The notes below the pieces were generated by a model that was not told where the DNA came from, did not search any database, and was given only the letters and a program-made list of their open reading frames with translations. The position numbers and the translations under genes were made by a program. From NCBI GenBank assembly GCA_009760855.2, contig WPIO01000059.1, positions 1,283,501-1,347,500 of the forward strand: a DNA stretch of 64,000 bases. Reading direction: 5' to 3'. Below are positions 59,515-64,000 of this stretch, in pieces. How positions within the stretch are numbered: position 1 is the stretch's first letter; each line of letters opens with the position of its first letter. The stretch comes from Cristatella mucedo (Eukaryota > Bryozoa > Phylactolaemata > Cristatellidae).

Positions 59515-59686
59515 CATAAATAAATAAATAAATCCTAGCTGATTAAACAGCGTCTTTTTTGTATAGCGACGGAAGAGCCCTTATGGCTATCACCACCGCT
59601 TGCAGTGGCGATAAAGGATCGCCCACCGCAGGAATCGAACCCACGACCTCGCGACCGAGGTCATGAAAGCAACCGCCATCCGGTGG
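59515..59686 (-). mobile_element. SINE-1 copy
   Basis: Antisense with an (AAAT)n tail (59516-59535). Its head ends early at CCGCCATCCGG. Confidence 0.9.
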
Positions 59687-59689
59687 TCG

Positions 59690-60460
59690 TCACTATCCTT
59701 CCAGTGACTGTTGACCCCGTTCGATAAAGGTGGCCGAAGATGACACGTGAGCCCAAACCCTCACCAGCCGCAGCCACTCACTGTCACACTCACTAGTCTG
59801 CACTTACTTTAGTCGTGCGTAAGCATGCATACTTGCACGCCTGCTTGGGTGCACATGAGCGCAGGCATCAGTGCTCATTGTACATGTCCTTTAGCACGTG
59901 TGAGTGTGGGCATGCGTTGGCAAATGTGTACATGCATTAATGGCACGTGTTTGAAAGGACTCGGGTCGCAGAGAGAGGTTGGCAGAGCAGATTAGTTGAG
60001 AAGCTTCTGGAAGGCGATTGAGATTGAGTTTTTGAGCTCGAGGCATGGGGCGTGGCTCCGCCGGCCGGCTGCTGAGCAGGTCTGCCGCTGTTTAGCCGCG
60101 GTCAGAAGACGGTCCGACGAAGGTCCGACGAAGGTCGAGGAGCAACAGCCGTGAGGTCAGCAACGTTTCCTGACTGGTGGATGCCATGAAACAATGAATG
60201 CTCAGAATGCGACTGAGCTTGGCTGCCACAGAATGACAACTGTCTTCAATCGTGAATCATTGGGCCAATCCCCATCGCCGAGACATGCTCGAAGGTGGAT
60301 GGGGGGGGGGCCAGCCAGCTGGAAGCCACCCAACCATTTAGCTGCAAATTGGGCCCGGGAATTGGAAGCAGCCACCTATTCTCGGCGAGCTCTTGGCAAA
60401 TGCTCTGTAGAAGTCAGTTCCTGCCCATTATCCGCCTATGATAACAATAAGAAGAAGAAT
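59690..60460. other. No feature recognised
   Basis: G10 run near 60302. A 129-codon frame at 60194-60583 overlaps SINE-2 and has no domain. Confidence 0.35.
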
Positions 60461-60462
60461 AA

Positions 60463-60590
60463 TAATTCAATTTATTCGTATGGCACCCTAAGCGGACTTA
60501 ATCTTTACCCTGGCACTTCACGTTGGCCACAGGGCTCGAGCCTACCTACCTACTACCATGGTCGTCACAAGCGAGCAGCTTAATCTGTGG
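60463..60590 (-). mobile_element. SINE-2 copy
   Basis: Antisense: tail GGCACCCTAAGCGGACTTAA, TGGCACTTCACGTTGGCC, then CAGGGCTCGAGCC of the B box region. Confidence 0.7.
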
Positions 60591-61170
60591 GCTGCAAAGG
60601 TTAATGTCGTACCAACCCCTTGATGCTGGACGATGCTTTACCGAACGTAGCATCCTTGGTTCCGGCCTAGTCTCACTGACACTTCACACGGTCCATTCTG
60701 ACTATGTGCCATTCATTGACTTGCCATTGGAATAACGTTTACTGAAATTCTCCATAAATAAGAGCTCGCTTTACCCCCTGCAGCACCACTGGTTGCGCTG
60801 CAATACGTGGTTGAGAAATGATGACTTGGAGCTGCTTCATCAGAGTTGCTAGCTGTGGTGGCCTTGACCTTCTCTGGCACCGGTCACCGATCACTCCTCT
60901 TACCAGTGGCTCAATGTTGTAGACTAAACCATTTTACGAGCTTCTTATAGCCATGAGAAAATGCAATAGATTTAAAATCGCCCACGACAAGAACCCATCT
61001 CTGGGTTGGCTATACCTGCTGCTCCTCAGCAGAACCAGCAAACCTCTAGTTTTACCATGCTGACATACCATGCTGAGGTCAGACCTGCACCATTTGTCCT
61101 CGACAAGCACAAGCCCAGCTAGTGCAGAATGTTAGCGCTTTTTTAGTGCGACAACCAGGTCATTTCGAGT
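60591..61170. other. No feature recognised
   Basis: Short frames only. Confidence 0.4.
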
Positions 61171-61174
61171 ACAT

Positions 61175-62345
61175 AGTAATAATAATAATAATGCACTTGA
61201 TAAAGCACCCTCAGAGAACTCAATCTCTTTCTAGACCCTTTGCATTTGCTGCAAAGAGAAACGCGATTGAATCGTGAGTAATATCATGCTTGATAAACAA
61301 CATGAATAACATGGTTAGGGGTGACATGCACAGGGTCAGCATGCAAGTGTGGTTAGTGGCAGTATGCACAGTGTCAGCACGCATAAGCACATCAAGGACG
61401 AATCACAGGGACCCACTGAATGCTGTCCTAAATAGGTGTTTTAAAAGTTCTTATTAAACGTGGTCAAGTCTGGGGATGTTCTGACGCAAGCCGGGAGTGA
61501 GTTCCAGGCTTTGAGAGCATACGAACTAAATGCACGGTCTCCAAAAGATTTGAGGTTTGTACGAGGTATTGGTAAATTGTTGGATTCCGAAAAGTGGATG
61601 GTACGATGCTTGGCCTGGTGGGGGAGTAGATCTGAGAGACAGGCTGGAGCCAAAGGATGAACGAACCTAAAAGTGAGCAAAAAAACTTTGAAGTCGATCC
61701 GTTGCTTGACTGGTAGCCAGTGCAGGTCGGCGAGAAGTGGTGTGATGTGGCAATCTGTGATGCTCAGACAGACAAGCCTAGCTGCGGAGTTTTGCACCAG
61801 CTGCAAGCGCCTGATTGCACATGCCGATAGACCAACAAACTGCGAGTTACAGAAGCCATGACGGGATGTCACAAATGCATGGACCACCTTAGATGTGGTC
61901 TCCCTGTCTAAACAAGCCCGAATTTTAGCAATGTTGAGTAGCTGAAAGTAGGCAGACTTGATTGTGGAGCTGATGTGGTCGTCTAATGGAAGGTCACTTT
62001 GGAACATGACTCCTAGATTTCGTGCATATTCAACAGGAGATATGCTGGCAGAGCCGATTTTGAGCGTTAGTCTTTCCAATTTCTGAATCAAACTGGGTTT
62101 GACCATTACTAGTAAATTGGTTTTATCATCATACAGTTTAAGAAAACTTGCTTTCATCCATGTGCAGATGTCATCAATACATGCAGCACGGTAGTCGAGA
62201 GAATTTGACGTGCTGAAGAATTGCGAGGGGTTAAAGCAAAGGTACAACTGAGTGTCATCTGCATAGAAGTGAAAGCCCAACATTGTGCACGAGGCGAGCA
62301 TCGGCAAGAACGAGAATATAAACTGTGTAGGACAAGCGAACCACT
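61175..62345 (-). mobile_element. LINE-A 3' half
   Basis: (AAT)n tail at 61183, 3' UTR, then an antisense frame (61441-62361, 306 codons) from GFHFYADDTQLYLCF to the C-terminus, with few breaks. Confidence 0.9.
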
Positions 62346-62389
62346 GAGCACTGAGGTACATACACCAGTGGATGGTACTTCAGTGGATC

Positions 62390-62748
62390 CAGTGGATGAT
62401 ATTTGTCTGCTCGCATCAATGCCCTGGAGACTCTTTTGCTCTACAGGCCCAAGACTGTGGAACTCACTTCCACGATTCTTATGCAACAACTACTCTCTGG
62501 TTGCCGACTATGGCACATCCTTTCCAGCCATCCTGAGCTGCTACTTCCATGCTGCTTACTACCTCAACTGCTCTCCTGACTCAGTCATGATTCTCACTTT
62601 CTCTTTGCTGCGTGAGATGAAGTCTGTTTGCTACCGAATGCATACCGAAAGCTGCTTAGGCTGTTAGTGCTCTATACAAAACTCTCCTGCATAACACCTA
62701 AATAGTCTTTTCGGCTTTGTGAAGTTACAGACAGAGATACATCACATC
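62390..62748 (+). mobile_element. LINE-B 3' end
   Basis: Sense: GPRLWNSLPRFL through SLLREMKSVCYRM, then GTGCTCTATACAAAACTCTC and a short ACATC tail. It sits between two antisense LINE-A parts. Confidence 0.85.
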
Positions 62749-64000
62749 ACTCGTGGCCTCCTTGAATGTAGACATTGAGGTGTTGAATAGAATTGAGGGA
62801 AATGAGTTCAGAGGGGATAGCCTAGGGATGGGCTCTCTGATCTTGTCTGTATTTCTAACAACGAGGCTAGAGAAGCGATCGTCTAGATCACTATGAGAAT
62901 CACTAGGTAAGATGCGAACCCTGGAGCGGCTGAGGAGACAATTGATCGTTGACATCACTATTTTTGAATTGTGCATCTGCGATTCGACAATAATTTTATA
63001 GAAGCTGGACTTGGCCTTTGCTAGGATCGATTGGTATGATCTACAGTAGTCCTTGTATGCCTGTCATGGACTGGCAGTCCTGATATTCTGTGTGCTTTCT
63101 CAAGCTTGCGCTTAACAGACCTAGCTAGGTTAATGCAGTAAACTACAGGCCGTCTGGGCGATGGCTCTCAGTTGGCTTAGCCAGAGGTGCAAACTCGTCA
63201 GGCATGTCAGCTAGTGACGTGTTGTAGCATTCTACCGATGGTGACAGGTTGGAAGGGGGACTGATCAGCAGGGGGGAAGAAGATATTACCTTTCGGACAG
63301 TTTCGATGTCAAGGATTTTAAAGTCAAGCGATTCACTGATGATTTTGGATGCCAATGTATGTACTCACTGTAGACTGAATGAAATCCGAGTTTGGTTAGA
63401 TGGGAAGAATTTTGTAATAATAAGGGATGTTATCATACAGTTGTGGGAGAATCAGTCGAGTGTGTAACTCTTGTGAGTAGGGTCAAGCTCATGAGCCACA
63501 AGAGAAAATCAGTCTGTTCAGTGCAGGAAATTTGTTAAGTGGTCAAAATGAATGTTAAAATCACCCATACTAAGGAATGGTCGATTTCTTGCACACTTTG
63601 TCGAAGTAATATCAGAGAAATCAGAGATAAAGGAGAAATTGGTACCTGGGGACAATAGATTACTTCCACCATTGGCAGCTCGTTGTCGGAGGGACTCAAG
63701 ACAAGAGATTCGATATACTGTCGAAGGGACTGCAAACGCTTTGAAATAAATTGAGGCACTGCGACAATGGCGACTCCGCTGCCATTTTTATTGATCTCGG
63801 TGTATAAACGAAAGAAAAGCCAGTCGGGGTTGCATCACTTATGGTCAGAAAGTTAGTCAATTTCTGCCTGGTCTCGGTCAAGGTGAACAGGTGGAGATTG
63901 CGGTCAATAAACAAGTCATATGGTATTAGAGGTTTTTTGCACATTAAGCAAGAATTCCAAAGACCAGCATTAAGATGGGCCACCGGAGATAAAGCAGGCC
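62749..64000 (-). mobile_element. LINE-A 5' half, runs off the right edge
   Basis: Antisense endonuclease and linker pieces: HLNAGLWNS and LTETRQKL (63983 end), degenerate GDFN region near 63560, and the MHNSKIVMSTINCLLSRSR block (62976 end). Together with 61175-62345 it lacks about 690 bases between TSDVV and YADD. Confidence 0.8.

Overview
The window looks like invertebrate animal nuclear DNA. The gene it carries is split by many introns. The sequence is dense in L2/CR1-type non-LTR retrotransposons (LINEs), tRNA-derived SINEs and microsatellites, and it has no operons, Shine-Dalgarno sites or CRISPR arrays. I cannot name the species from sequence alone. Most open frames are LINE pieces or by-products of simple repeats.

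The main result is one host gene on the + strand, about 36 kb long (10683-46420). It encodes inositol-pentakisphosphate 2-kinase (IPPK/IPK1), the enzyme that makes inositol hexakisphosphate (IP6). Most exons are very short (54-158 bases). They were recognised by joining small open blocks between AG and GT sites whose phases agree and whose peptides run in the order of the known family: the EGN nucleotide loop, VVLR, the EARRPE block, VELKPK, CPVDLFSG, an RMTFAL helix, and finally VIDLDPKP. A CpG-rich block (about 9150-11300) covers the first exon. Exon 9 and its link to exon 10 remain uncertain because of an in-frame TAG.

The introns and flanks are filled by five repeat groups. LINE-A ends in (ATT)n; its best copy is at 48123-51735 and has endonuclease and reverse transcriptase domains but an 11-base frameshifting deletion. 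LINE-B ends in (ACATT)n and is always 5' truncated here. SINE-1 has a tRNA-like head with a strong internal hairpin and a TTTA-type tail. SINE-2 has a tRNA-like head joined to a LINE-A-like tail. A roughly 285-base dispersed repeat has two copies. Many copies are nested in one another, which gives a relative order of insertion.

Tandem arrays include a 73-unit, two-variant minisatellite (23867-25234) that lies inside a LINE-A copy in intron 3, a 16-base satellite in intron 1, a 29-unit CTG run in intron 6, and a 300-base CT tract just before exon 10. Several long, nearly perfect palindromes are also present. Downstream of IPPK, a few minus-strand open blocks could be exons of other genes, but I do not recognise them.
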